A stretch of DNA of 64,000 nt from Neofusicoccum parvum (Eukaryota > Ascomycota > Dothideomycetes > Botryosphaeriales > Botryosphaeriaceae): assembly GCA_020912385.1 (NCBI GenBank), contig CP087210.1, forward strand, positions 620,001 to 684,000, given 5' to 3'. The notes beneath the pieces are model-generated. The model was not told the DNA's origin. It searched no databases and was given only the letters and a program-made list of their open reading frames with translations. How positions within the stretch are numbered: the stretch's first letter is position 1; every line of letters starts with the position of its first letter. This document shows, piece by piece, positions 8,874 through 20,725 of this stretch. The position numbers and the translations under genes are program-made.

Positions 8874-11800
8874 AGAGAATGGTGTTTAGATTGACTGGAG
8901 AGGAAAGATGTAGAGTCCACTGTCTATATTCTGAGAGCTTTACCGGAAAGTGGGGATTTTCAGAAACGACTGCTGATAGAGTCAAAGAGTCCTCACACGA
9001 TGGTGTTGCTGCAGCGCAAAGAATACACAAGCTCTCAGCAGAGTTCGGCTCTCATGAACCAATCCGGATATTTGGAGTGGAATAGTCTATTCAGGTGCAA
9101 TTGCGCCTTGTGTTGTGTACCAAAGCTGACCAAACAAAGGCTCCAATTGCTTGCAGATTGTGCAACTCACACCAGCCGTCGCTGCGGCACCCCTGTGTAG
9201 AGAGATAACTACAAACTTACCGTTATCTATCAGATCTAACGTCTCGATATCGCACGGCCACCCTGTCAAGAGGATAGGGTGAAACAGGCTCCAGAAACCT
9301 TCTTGAAGGTAAAGTTCATCGAGAAACGCTGCTCAACCGGAAAGTCTACCTCCTCGATGACGTCTCCAAGCGGCAGTTGTGAAAGGAGAAAGCCAAACTC
9401 CTCTAGCCAGATGTTTATTTTGAGTGTGGCAAGTCAGCGGTGTGGCGCGTGACGGGCAGCCTCAGCCCATGTCACAGATTTAGCTCTCGCTCGTTCCGCC
9501 CAGCACAGCCGCGGACCCCGATCCCAGTCGGAAGCCGACGCCCGCAGCATGGGGAACACGGTCCGTGGCCTCGCGGGGCGCCAGAAACGAATGCACGACG
9601 AGGACAAAAAAGGACCGACAAAAGGGAAGACGTGGTGACAGAGAGGGAACGCGTCGCTCTCTCCACGACCGCAAAAAAGCAAGACGCAAGTCACTCCACA
9701 CGTGCAATGCCGTGACGTGCGGCTCGGCGGTGTCTGAGAGTCTGCCCACGCGTGGCCACACAGTCAGACAACTCGGGCCCGGGACAGCAGCGAAATGAGC
9801 GCGGCCAGGCCACGTCTTGGATGCAGCTTTTTTTTTTTCGTGCTCGGGTCTCGTGGACGGATTGACGACCCCGCTGGCGCCGCGGAAGTTGGGGATGCGC
9901 CAGCAGATCCGCGTTTCGTCCTTTCCCCGGTCTGCACTTGCAGGATGCATGGCTCGCTGGCAGGGTCGGGGCGGGACAAAGCTTTGGTCTTTTTTTTTTC
10001 TTCACGCGCAGCTGACAAGAGCCGCAAGTGCCGATCGGCGCGGTGCTGGCAGTCAGACGGGATTCTGTTGAGACGATGGTCTGGTCTAGATGGCCGTCCC
10101 AGGGCTCCGCGACGGCGCATTGAGGCGACCACGTCACTCGCACGTGGGGTCGATCGAGCGGCATCGTGGCGCTGAGGCGACGTTGCTTGAGGATGGCAGG
10201 GGAGGGATGGGCCTGCCATCTCCCACGCCCGCATCGGGGGTTGTGCGAGCGCAGAGCCCTAACCGGCGCCCTGGGACGTGGGAGAGCTTCGCCCGGGGAA
10301 ATCCAGGGACCAGGGACATGCGAGATGAGATGGGGGGCGTGTGTCTCGCGAGATCAGAGGCGCCCCAAGGGTCTCGGAGGCCTGACCAGGAGCAGCGATT
10401 TGCGAGGCGCGGGATGGCGGCATGGGCGGGGCGTGCTGGCGATGTGTGATGTGTGATGTGAGATGGTGATGGGCAGACGCTCAGGCTCGGGGCAGTCGGG
10501 ACTCCGGGGCGGTAGTCTGACGGGCTCGTGTAGTCAATCACGCCTCATCACCGCAGCTGAGTCGGCCGTGTCCTTGTGACCAGCAGACGCGCGTGTGCGT
10601 TCTTCGTGTAGAGTGTGAAGCAGCGTCCTGTGGCGCGTGCGGGAGGTGGGATAGGAGCTGCGAAAGGGGGCGGTCGCGGCTGGAGCAGTCGCTGTTAGTA
10701 AACACCAACACCAGCGCGCGCAGCGGCCGGGCGGAGGCAAGGGCGCGGGCAGGGCGTCGCGATCACTTCGAGGAAGGAAATCCGGAGCGCGGAGCAGAGC
10801 AGCCTGGGTGCCTGCCTCCCGCCGCGTGCGCCCCCGTGTTCTGCCCCCCACACGCAGCCTCCCGGTGCATTTATTGTCAATAAATATAGCAGCTGGCGCG
10901 CGGGCGGAGGCCGAAACCGGGGAAGGGCGGATGGCGACCAGGGGCAGCGCGGCCGCCAGCAGAGCCTCCCGCGCGGAACAGGAACATGGCCCTTGGCCCT
11001 CCGGCGCGCTCAACACCAGCCCCCTTTCCGCCCGCCCACATGACCGCCGGCCTGCAGCAGCCCGCAGCCCGGCACAGTGACAGGCCTGCAACGTGAGCGT
11101 CGCGGATGGCCGTGCGCAGGCGTGCAGCTGCAGCTGAGCTGGACCAGGGTCCCGGCGGCGCTGCTGCTGCTGCTCCTGCTGCTGCCTCCTGGCCCGCCGC
11201 CGGCTCTGCTCGTCTCCGCTGCGAATCTGGCGCTGGCCGTGGCGGCGTCTAGCGACGGCTGCAAATTGCCTGGCGGGCGCAAGGGAGTCTCCGCCACGGA
11301 CCTGGCGTCTGGCGTCTGGCGTCTGCCATCTGCCATCTGCCATCTGCCACGCGCGGCAGTGGCAGCGGCGGCGTCGCCCGAGTCTCGCGTCGGACGCAGA
11401 GCCACAATTTCTCGCGCGGCGCCCACGTGCCAGACATCGACCTGGTTCAGGGGAGCACTGCTGGCGATGTCGGTGTGTGTGAGGCAGCAATTAGCGGCGC
11501 TCGCCTCTTGGGCGCCGGCTGCGGGTTGCAGCGCGGAGACAGAGATTTCTCGCAGCAGGAAATTTGGCGTCTCAGCGGGCCCACCACATGATGAGAAATC
11601 AGCGAGAGGCTGCTCCAGAGGGCAGAGTTTTCGCAGACGTCGACGCTGCGCGCACGAGTAGCTAGCGGCCGCCTATGCCGCTGAGAGATGGGTTTTTATG
11701 GAGCGGCGGCAGGGAAGAGAATGAAGTCACGGCGCCGCGGGCGAAGGTTGGAAGAAGCGTTCTGCTGTCCTGGATGATCGCCGACTCGCTTGCTCGCCGG

Positions 11801-13215
11801 CTGCCAGGGCCAGGGTGCCAGCGGCCAGGGATGCAGGCTGAGTGGCCCGGAGCGTGCTTATCTGTGCGCGGCCAGCCGCCACCGCGAAGGAATGCGTCCC
11901 AAGGGTCCCATTGCCAACGGCTGCGCGCTCGGCAAAGATCCCACGCGGCCTGGCTGGCTGGCGCGCTGACCGGCCAAGGGCGGAATGGGTGCTCCTGGGC
12001 CCGGGTGGGTACACCCCAAGGTACATGGGACAAACATGGTACACTGGCTGGCGAGGAGCCGACCGACATTCTGCAGCCCCCAGCGTCGGCCGTTTAAGAT
12101 GTGCAGCGGATATGCACGCCGTCACGCCGCGCGCTGATAACGCCCGCGCCGCGCCATAGGCCCCCAGGGCGGGCGGCGGGCAGCGAAGTCGGTGAGCAGC
12201 CGCGCGGGCGAGGGTGGTGTGCGGGACCTGTCTGCGCCCGTGGGAGCGAGTGCTGGTACGGCGACGGCGAGGCCCAGAAGGCGTCGAGGCCGCCCATGGA
12301 CGTCAGCCGCGGGCCACGCCCCCGTCGCTCCGCCGCGCTGCGCTGCTGCCGACGCCGCCGTAGGGCAGCGCGGTGGGCCTGTGGTGGGACCGTGGGGAGA
12401 TGACGCCAAACACTGGGTGCTCGCCAGCGCTCGCATCCGCTGCAGGCCGCGACAGCGCGCGAGGGGCAAGGCGTTCAGCGGCTCCGCCAGCGGACCGCGT
12501 GCAGCACCAGCAGCGCCGCCACCGTCAGCTCGTAATGGGACGCCCGCGCTGGTCAGGCCGGCCACGGCCCAGGCGTCCTAGCGCGCGCGGGAGAAGATTC
12601 TGAAGCTTCCATGTGGTAGCTCGTCTCGCCGGTCACGCTTGGCCGCGGCGGATCTCCCTTAGCAGCGCTCCAATCTGGCGCCCGCCGGCCCTTCTTTGCA
12701 CGGATCGCCGTTCCCTGCATGGAGCACTGACTCCAGCAAAAGTAGAAACAGTGGAGCCCAGAGGGAGCTTGGGCGGATGGTGTGCGAAGGCGCGAAGCCG
12801 CCAGCCGCGACACCGACAGCACCGACGACGGACTCAGCGCCAGGCGACTGAATAATCAAGGCCTGGAGGCGCGCAAATAAAAAGGGCCGCCCGCCGTCGC
12901 GCTGTTGTCCCGTCACCGTACATCCGTCCACTGATTTGTGTCTTTTGCGTCCCGCCGTGCCCGTACTTTCTGCCCGGTCGCATCCAGAGAGCTCGAGCTG
13001 CGCACCTCCGATACCCCTTAGACTTCCTTCGTTCGAGCCTCCCTCTGCACTTGCGACTTTTGCCCGACCCACGGCTTCCACCTTCGGCTACTCCGTCCTC
13101 TTAAATACCGCCCCCAGTCCTCCGACTCGACTCTTCGACCTCCCACACACCTGCTTCCACATCCGCCGGCCTCTTATTCCTACACCTACATACCTACACT
13201 CCTGCACTTTTCAAA
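8874..13215. other. 4.3-kb GC-rich gene-free stretch
   Basis: I find no convincing gene here on either strand. The many open frames are Arg/Ala/Pro-rich, overlap on several frames and lack splice logic or family motifs, as expected for GC-rich non-coding DNA. The stretch holds T-runs near 9829 and 9989, a CTG-rich tract near 11160-11190 and a heptamer repeat at 11302-11350. A TATA-like AATAAAAAG lies near 12875, about 340 bp before the SDR start codon, so the last few hundred bases are probably promoter and 5' leader of that gene. A non-coding RNA gene is possible but not shown. Confidence 0.55.
11302..11350. repeat. heptamer tandem repeat, seven units
   Basis: Three CTGGCGT units are followed by three CTGCCAT units and a last CTGCCAC, seven 7-bp units without gaps. 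It lies inside the gene-free GC-rich stretch upstream of the mitochondrial SDR gene. Confidence 0.9.
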
Positions 13216-14378
13216 ATGCTCTCCCGCCAAGTCCTCGCCGCGAGCCGCGTCGCCTCCAGGCGCGTCATCGCCCCTGCCGCCCAGAGCGTGCGCACCTTCA
13301 AGACGGTCCAGCAGCAGCAGAACGCTGAGGACATCAAGGCTGGCAAGGTCCTTACTGTCACCTACAAGGATGGCGTCAGGCAAGAGGTTGAAATTCCCGT
13401 TGAGCAGACTAGCGGCCCCGTCGCCCCTCCCGGCGCCGACGAGAAGTCCGTCGCCGTCCCGCTCAAGGAGAGCATTCTCGCCCAGCTGAACCCCACCATG
13501 GCCAAGTTCACCCTCCCTGGCAAGGTCGCCGTTGTCACTGGGTAAGCTCACCGACATCCGATTTTCGTCAATTGGCTCATTTCTAACCGTTCGCAGTGGT
13601 GGTCGTGGTCTTGGCTTCAACATGGCCCAGGCTCTGTCCGAGGTCGGCGTCCGTGGCATTGCCATCATGGATGTCCAGAAGCAGCTTGGCGAGGAGGCTG
13701 CCCGTGAGCTTTCCGAGCAGACCGGTGTCGATGTCCGCTTCTACCAGGTCGACGTCCGTGATGGCGGTGCCATCAACCAGGCCGTCACCGACATCGTCGA
13801 CCACTACGGCCAGATTGACGTTCTCCTCAACGCTGCCGGTATTGCCGAGTAAGCTCACCTGCTCTCTGTCAACAATGATCCAGAAGCTAATAACCATCAG
13901 CTCCAACATCAAGGCCGAGACCTACGATACCGAGATGTTCCGCCGCCTCATCGACATCAACCTGACTGGTTCTTTCCTCGTCGCTCAGGCTGTCGGCAAG
14001 CAGATGATCGCCTCCAAGCAGGGTGGCAGCATCATCTTCGTCGCATCCATGTCCGGCTCGATCGTCAACTACCCCCAGGAGCAGTCCTGCTACAACGCCT
14101 CCAAGGCCGGTGTCATTCAGCTCACCAAGTCGCTCGCCACCGAGTGGTCTCGCCACGGCATCCGTGTCAACTCCATCTCCCCCGGCTACATGGACACTGC
14201 TCTCAACCGCGTCCCCGCCCTCGACGCCCAGAAGAAGATCTGGATCGAGAACACCCCCCAGAAGCGCCTTGGTGCTGTCGACGACCTCAACAACCTGGCC
14301 GTCTACCTCGCCTCGCCCGCCTCGGCCTTCATGACCGGCTCCAACTGCATCATTGACGGCGGCTACACCCTGTGGTAG
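13216..14378 (+). CDS. short-chain dehydrogenase/reductase, predicted mitochondrial
   Basis: Three exons, 13216-13541, 13597-13848 and 13901-14378, give 351 residues. The first 30 residues are an Arg/Ser/Ala amphipathic leader typical of mitochondrial import, followed by a roughly 70-residue extension before the catalytic fold. The classical SDR motifs are all present: TGGGRGLG cofactor loop, NAAG, the catalytic Ser in ASMSG, and YNASK. The family oxidises or reduces sugars, polyols and related alcohols with NAD(P)(H); resemblance is to fungal arabinitol/sorbose-type SDRs, but substrate is not determined. Codon use is strongly C-ending and far more biased than in neighbours, which suggests high expression. 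The first intron interrupts the glycine-rich loop. It is preceded by the long gene-free region and nothing beside it hints at its pathway. Confidence 0.88.
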
Positions 14379-15748
14379 AGCACTAGTGAAGCTGCTGTTT
14401 TATGACACACCTTCCACTATTGCTTGATACCCTCGATGTGCATGTTTTTCGTCGCGGCATTTGGTGGTTTGGTCTTGCAATGTTGTTACTTCTGGGCTTG
14501 AAAAACTGCTTCGATCAATGTTTTTTTCTTCCTGGGTTTATCTTCTTTGCAACAACGGGGTTACATGGGATTAGAACGAGACTCCGAGAGACGGGGACCG
14601 GTTGACTTGTGGGCATTCGCAAGCGTTGGCGTTATCTCTTCTTTTACTGGTGCAAACAAAGACGGTGGGAACGGAAATCCATACTCGATCGGTTGGTTGT
14701 ATCTTCCATTTGCTAGATGCGGGGTTTAGAAATCGGGTTTCTTCCTGACGGGGATTCTAAGATTATCAGGTGTTTATTGCACTGCTTGGGCCACTGGGGC
14801 GCCAATTCTAATTAGAAGCGTGGTCGGAGGGGACGAGAAATCAAAAGTTGTTTTCGGGATCTTCATCTACTCTCTCTGCCTGGACTTCACCTGTGAGATA
14901 CACTTTTGAACAATCAACAACTCAGTCGTTCGTCTCATGGTAGTTCGTGAGGTGGTCCGATATGATTGGTGGTATATTGTCAAGTGACGGTGAGCTGCCG
15001 ACAAGTGTTCAGAATGTGTGGAAGTTGTAATTATCCGGGCAAAATAGCCTCATATTGTCCAGTACGAGCACCTCAACTCTCAACGATAGAGGTCGAGAAG
15101 CTCGTGCCAACAGCTGGCAAGACGAGACAGTCGGTTATATCTAGAGCCTGAGCGTACATTGTATCATTGAGACTATTCCTCATGCGGGCAGCGTCCTGTA
15201 ATTGGGTTGGATTTTCCGAAAAGACCCGGGCCTGAGACCGGCGGGGGTATCGAGTAAGAGGCGGCGGCGGATGATCGTCGACCGTCCGTAACGTTATCGT
15301 GGGAGTTTTGCTGCCAGGTGTGGGTCCCGCCACTCCCACCATCTCTCACTGGCCACCCATCCCATGGCTGCGGGATGAACCTTGGTCCCCACTTCACGAT
15401 CTTGCCCCGAGCGTCCCTTTCCCGCTTGCCCGCCTTGCCGTAGCCGCTTCCCGCCGCCGCCGCCCCGTTTCCGCTGCCCGTCGCGTGCGTGCCCTTGTCA
15501 GCCCTGCCGGCCGTTCTCGTGGCTGCACTGGCCCACAGTCCTGGTCTATTTTCCTTGGCTTGAACACGTGCTCCCGCTCCCACTTTCCGCCCTCCGGTCT
15601 TCTCCGCCCTCCTCCTCTCTCCGCCGCCCCGAACGCTTTTGCTGTTCTTCCGCCCACCCTCCCCCCTTCCGCCCCTCGTCTTCCCCTGCTCTTAACGAAC
15701 GCCTCCAGACCCGGGAATTCCACCGAACGGGAAAGTCGTGTTCCGGGC
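14379..15748. other. convergent intergenic region, no gene seen
   Basis: The region lies between two convergent SDR genes. The part before about 15300 is of mixed composition. Longer plus-strand frames from 15299 onward continue as antisense shadows of the -SKL SDR exon and were not accepted as genes. Confidence 0.5.
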
Positions 15749-16675
15749 TTACAACTTACTTTCCTTCCCCTTCCCCTTCCCCTCCTCCGCCATCCTCCTC
15801 CTCGCCGCCTCCTCGGCCCTCCGCGCAAACGCGACGTTCCGCTCGCGGTACACCCGATCCCACAGCGCCGCGACTTCGGGGCCCACGGCGGCGGCCTTCC
15901 TCTGCGGCGGCTGCGGCTCGTTGTAGAGCACGTCGTCCACGACGACCTCGACGACGGCGCCGTTCTTGGGCGTTCCAGCCTCGCCGCCACCCAGCCCCAG
16001 CAGCTCGTCGTACGCGCGCAGCATGGTGGCCATGGGCGTCTTGCCCTCGGGCGGGTAGGCCTCCATCAGGCCCGGCGGCGCCAGCCCCGTCGGCACCATG
16101 TCCGGGCACACGGCGCTGACGGCGAAGCCGCGGGCGGCGGCGCCGGGCGCCAGCGCGCGCACCAGCCCGACCAGCCCGTGCTTGGTCGCCGTGTACTGCG
16201 GGACCGCGGGCAGGGCGTGCAGGCCGGCGGCGGAGGCGGTGACGACGACGGCGCCGCCGGGGCGCGGCTTGGCGGCGGACGGCAGCGCGGCGTAGTGCGC
16301 GAAGAGCTTGATGCCGGTGTAGACGGCGAGGAGGTTGACGGCGAAGGTCTGGAGGTTGGGCTCGGTGGGCGGGTGCGCGGCGGATGGGGCGAGCGCGTGG
16401 AAGATGCAGTCGCGGTCGTCGATGCCGGCGTTGAGGGCGGCGATGTCGAGGCGCTGGCGCCAGGCGTGGGCGGTGGCGAAGGCGGCGGATTGGCTGGCCC
16501 AGGAGGAGACGTCGGTGCGGATGAAGAGGGTGGTGGTGGGCGGGAGGTTGGCCGAGGCGGGCGGTGGGTTGAGGTCCAGGAGCACGACGTGGTGGCCCTT
16601 GGTGAGGAGGTGCTGGGTGAGGGCCAGGCCGATGCCGGAGGAGGCGCCGGTGACGATGGCGACGGGGTTGCTCAT
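15749..16675 (-). CDS. short-chain dehydrogenase ending in -SKL, predicted peroxisomal
   Basis: A single-exon gene of 308 residues. The start chosen is the ATG at 16675, directly before the cofactor fold (SNPVAIVTGASSGIG); the open frame extends upstream but with low-complexity, non-conserved sequence. SDR motifs: TGASSGIG, NAGI, catalytic Ser in VTASAAG, and YTATK. The general shape is that of 15-hydroxyprostaglandin-dehydrogenase-like SDRs, so an NAD-dependent alcohol oxidation is likely, with unknown substrate. After a low-complexity KGKGK run the protein ends ESKL, the canonical PTS1 signal. The stop codon overlaps a GTAAGT-like string, but reading through to -SKL is the simpler model. 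It is the second window locus with a peroxisomal signal, after the carboxylase pair. Confidence 0.87.
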   Translation of the reverse strand: MSNPVAIVTGASSGIGLALTQHLLTKGHHVVLLDLNPPPASANLPPTTTLFIRTDVSSWASQSAAFATAHAWRQRLDIAALNAGIDDRDCIFHALAPSAAHPPTEPNLQTFAVNLLAVYTGIKLFAHYAALPSAAKPRPGGAVVVTASAAGLHALPAVPQYTATKHGLVGLVRALAPGAAARGFAVSAVCPDMVPTGLAPPGLMEAYPPEGKTPMATMLRAYDELLGLGGGEAGTPKNGAVVEVVVDDVLYNEPQPPQRKAAAVGPEVAALWDRVYRERNVAFARRAEEAARRRMAEEGKGKGKESKL

Positions 16676-17557
16676 GGTGGAGGGGGTCCGAGAGGCAGGA
16701 GTGGGTTGCCGTGAATAGATGCTTGGACGTGGATGTTTGACGGTTGGGGTTGGCCAGATACTGTGATGTTGCTGGCTGGCAGCAATGGTAGGCGAGCTGG
16801 AGATCCGCAGCGCAGTCTCATCCACAGCCCCGCGGCAGGACGAGCACCAGTTCTGTGAGCGGCGTCAGAAGCTTGAAGACACACATGTCGGCAGTTGCGA
16901 AGAGGTCGGAGGCAGATATACCAGAAACTCCCGATGCCGGGCGTGGTCCCGCGTTCTCGGTTTCCCCGCACACGCGGTGGGGTAGCGGCCAGCCTCATCT
17001 GGATGGGTGAAGGCGACAGCAGGGCGTTCTGGGCGTCCCGTCCAGGAGGAGGCCGACGCGCAGCGCACGCGGTGTCATGCCTGAGGCCGACGCGTGCTGG
17101 GCCGCGACGAGGTGAATAATCGTAATTTGGATGTTCTGCTGCGCCTCCAAGCGTGCCGGCTAGCGAGGGCGGGCGCGCCACATACGCAAGGCCGCCACTG
17201 CGGCGAAACAGTTGCAAGCCTCACCCTCGCGCCGCAGTGGCTGCTTGACGCGTCTTGCGCAGGGGAGGCAAACACCCACGCGCGTGCCTGTTGGATGCTG
17301 CTGACAGGCCCAGCGCTGGCCGACCGCGCGAGGGCGTTGGTGCTGGGGTTGGCGCGGCGCCATGCAAATCACGGCAGCCCAAGCCGCTCCGCGCGCTGCC
17401 GGGATCGCGGCTTTTTGGCGCTGCTGATGACTGCTGCGCCTGGCACAGCTGCCTCCCACAAGCCCAGCCCGAGTGCAGTCGCCTCCACAACACCTCCCGT
17501 CCCCCAGCCCTCCTCTCTCCCCAGTGATACCCGCAGTCCTCCTGCACCTGCCCGACC
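16676..17557. other. divergent intergenic region
   Basis: This GC-rich 880 bp separates the -SKL SDR and the Lsb3-type gene and must contain both promoters. No open frame here has family support, and no CCTCGG box was seen. Confidence 0.5.
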
Positions 17558-19068
17558 ATGCCTCTCGGAATCCACAACCCTCTGCCCTCGTCCGTCGGCA
17601 GTAAGTGCCCCTCCCGCCCGGCCCGCAGCCTGGCGATCAATGACGTTGCGCGCTTGCTGACTGAAGTCTCGCAGGTGAAATCAAGAAGACGGGCAAAATC
17701 CTCGCCTCCTTCGTCGACCCGCGACAATCTTTTGGCCCCGACAAAATCATCCCGCCGCAGGTCCTTGCCAATGCGAAAGTACGTCGTCGCCCGCGTCCAG
17801 CCTGCGTGCTTCGGCCCTGCCAGCCGCGCGTTTCGCTCCACCCGCCGAGCCCGCTGAGATAACAACACAATGAGCTGACACGGTGTTTGCCTGTAGGGTC
17901 TTGCTATCCTGACCGTTTTTAAGGCCGGCTTCCTTGGATCCGGTCGTTTCGGCTCTGGTATTGTTGTCGCTCGCCTTCCGGACGGCGGCTGGTCAGCGCC
18001 CTCAGCCATCGGCACGATCGGTGGCGGCTTCGGTGGGCAGATCGGCTTCGAGCTCACGGACTTCGTCTTCATTCTCAACGACGCCTCCGCCGTGAAGACG
18101 TTCGCGCAAGCTGGTTCGCTGACCCTGGGAGGCAACGTCTCGATTGCAGCCGGTCCGGTGGGTCGCAATGCTGAAGCCGCCGGCGCAGCCAGCTTGAAGA
18201 GTGTGGCGGGCGTGTTTGCCTACTCCAAAACTAAGGGCCTGTTTGCTGGTGTCAGTCTGGAGGGTAGCGTTCTCATCGAGCGCCGCGACGCCAACGAGAA
18301 GCTCTACGGCAGGAGAGTCACTGCGCGACAGCTGCTCGAGGGCAATGTTCCCGTTCCGCCCGCTGCGGATCCGCTGATGCGTGTTCTGAACTCACGTGTC
18401 TTTGCTGGTGTTGCCGGCAGCAGCGCCGCCAGTGATGCCATGTATAACGATGTGCCCGTCTACGATGACTCGCACGAGGACGTCGTCTGGCAGGGTCGCC
18501 GTGGTTCCGCGATGGGCGAGGGTGTCCGAAGCAACCGCACTGGTTCTGTTGCCGACGAGTACGATTACCGCGACCGTCCTTCTCGGGCTAGTACGTGGGC
18601 CGACGACATCTACGATAGGACGCCCGCGCAGGGCAACGGCAATGGTAACGGCAACGGCAACGGCATCAACCGCTCGTTCTCCACGCGCGCAAACCCGACC
18701 GAGACATTCGACAGCATCAATAGGCGTTCGCGCGGCTTTAGTACCGATTACTCGTACAGCGACGCAAAGAAGACTGGTCCTGGAAGGCCCACGGCACCGA
18801 AGCCGCAATTTGGTGCTGCGAAGAGACAGTCGCTTGCAGCCAACCAGGCAATCGCCAAGTTCACGTTCGAGGCTGACCAGCCGGGCGATCTGGGCTTCAA
18901 GAAAGGCGAAGTCATTACGGTGCTGAAGAGGACGGAAAATGAAACGGATTGGTGGACTGGCAAGATTGGCGATAGGGAAGGCATCTTTCCCAGGTAAGCA
19001 CTTTTGTTGATGTTGATTCTAAGTCTATGTCTGACATTTTCTGCAGCAACTACGTCGAGATGGTTTAA
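17558..19068 (+). CDS. Ysc84/Lsb3-family actin-patch protein with SH3 domain
   Basis: Four exons, 17558-17600, 17675-17778, 17897-18993 and 19047-19068, give 421 residues. The N-terminal ~220 residues are the lipid- and actin-binding Ysc84/SYLF domain: start PLGIHNPLPSS, then KILASFVDPRQSFGPDKIIP, LAILTVFKAGFLGSGRFGSG, and GGQIGFELTDFVFILN. A variable linker follows, including an Asn-Gly repeat near residues 235-246 encoded by an AACGGC-like microsatellite. The last ~60 residues are an SH3 domain (ALYDF-like FTFEAD, WWTGKIG, then PSNYVEMV). The final intron splits the last SH3 strand. In yeast the homologues Lsb3 and Ysc84 act at cortical actin patches in endocytosis; the same role is likely here. 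Confidence 0.93.
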
Positions 19069-20264
19069 GCTTCACATTCCGCGGTCCGCTCCCGGTTTCT
19101 GACGCCATCCCTGCGCCGGGTTAGCCCACCCCTGATCCCCAGCAAGCGTTCGATCTTGGCTTGCATGTTGAATGTCTCATGGCTCAGGTCGTTCGGCTCG
19201 CCGTTACGAATCCCTTTTTCTTGCCCCGCTTGTGCGCCAGATAAATCGCCTATCCCCCCGCCCTCAAGATCGGTGTTCTTTGCAAGTATACCACTTTCCG
19301 CGAGCGCATTGCGTCACCTTGCAAGATCATTTATACTTCTTTGACCCCCTTTTTCAACTGGCATAGCATGGCGTTTTAACGGTCGGCGTAGCAACGAAGT
19401 GGGTTTTCTCTGTTTCCGCCCTTCGTTCGGTAGTCCTTGGTTTCTCAATGTTATTATTCCCCACCGGCAGCAGAGACAACATCTACGCTTGATACATATG
19501 CTACTTATTTTGTTTCAGTGATTTGTCTTTACAAAACTTGGGTGCGGTGAAACCTGGGTTCGTAGACTGACACCAGTAGACGTACGGTCGACCTACAGTC
19601 CGGCAACTCAGGACCAAGCAAGGCATACTCTCACAGCTGGGGTCGAGGAACTCTTCCAGCCGTATTCATCGCACTTATCTGTCTCTTGCATTAATGTTGC
19701 TTCGACTCAGGAGCTCGTACACTGACTTTGGTATCATGTTGTACAGCTGTACGAAATGATCTGCTCGCACGCTGTGTGCATTTCAAGTAGAGCATTTACT
19801 GACAACTAATTCAGGAGTTTCACGTTCTTCTGCCCGTGTTCACTCCGACATGCGAAAATCCATCAGGACCGACGCACTGCATCTCATCCAGATCAGCTCT
19901 TATTCCTGGGAGGTTACTTTCCCTTCTTGAATGTTGTACGTTTGAATTCACAAGCATGCTTCAATCAGCAAGATATCCAGCATGACGGCTCCCAGTACTG
20001 ACATATCCAAAGGAAGCTCACTAGCGACGTCTGCTGGGAGGTCCACCGGTAAGAATTTCCCGTAGTCCCTGTCAAGACGCCCCGGACACTTCCTGGACAC
20101 GCCGTTTCTTCATCCGCGAATTTACCGGCTTGGGAATCAGTCGAATGTGGTTTGCTTCTCTGGGGGCCAGGACAAAGTTGAGATTCTCGCTCCCTCCGTG
20201 GATGCCAAAGCAGCACTACATATTGGGATTCCCACCGTCCCATTTCATTAACCAGCGAATCAAA
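19069..20264. other. intergenic, no gene seen
   Basis: The first few hundred bases are presumably 3' UTR of the Lsb3-type gene. I see no coding signal or repeat before the tRNA gene. Confidence 0.5.
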
Positions 20265-20351
20265 GCGTCAATAGCTCAGTGGTAGAGTGTAGGATTGCAG
20301 TTGTCTCGCAACCCCATCCCGAGGTCCTCGGTTCGACCCCGAGTTGGCGCT
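20265..20351 (+). tRNA. tRNA-Cys (GCA) with a 15-nt intron
   Basis: A full cloverleaf can be drawn. The acceptor stem GCGTCAA/TTGGCGC has one G-T pair, the D stem is GCTC/GAGT, and the T arm is CTCGG-TTCGACC-CCGAG. The discriminator base is T, as in Cys tRNAs. The anticodon arm TAGGA/TCCCG has one A-C mismatch and is interrupted after position 37 by a 15-nt intron at 20301-20315. The intron contains GCAA, which can pair with the TTGC of the anticodon loop, as usual in pre-tRNAs. A T-rich pol III terminator follows at about 20359-20368. The mature length of 72 nt fits. The mismatch leaves slight doubt about the isotype. Confidence 0.72.
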
Positions 20352-20725
20352 TTACGAGCTTTCCTTTTTGCCGGGAGGCTTCTTGTGCAATCGTTCAGAT
20401 TGAGGAGGCTTCGTTTTGAGTGATTTGCGTCGCAGTCGAACTGGCCGTCGACTGGCGAGTGTCTGAGCTGGACAAGTAGTCGACTAGCGCCTGCTGGTCT
20501 TGAAGATTCCAGACTGGCGTTCTCTTTTGGCCCCAACACTCCGCGGACTCGTCCTTTGCTGTCAAGCAGCGAGAATCTGCAAGGGGCTTCGTTTTTGAGC
20601 GGTGTGCGGGGCATGGCGGGGCGGCTCGGCGGCCTGGGCGGCGCTGACTCAACAGCTTTTCGGACCGAGAGGAAGAGAGGAGGTTGAGTCAACATCAGCA
20701 CGGGGAGTATTCTTTTCATATCAGG

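Noticed and set aside
9434..12855. Multiple open frames of 100-300 codons in the GC-rich block
   Set aside because: They overlap in several frames, are Arg/Ala/Pro-rich and have no family motif or splice logic.
15299..16714. 471-codon plus-strand open frame
   Set aside because: It is antisense to the -SKL SDR, Arg/Gly-rich, without motifs; a GC-codon shadow.
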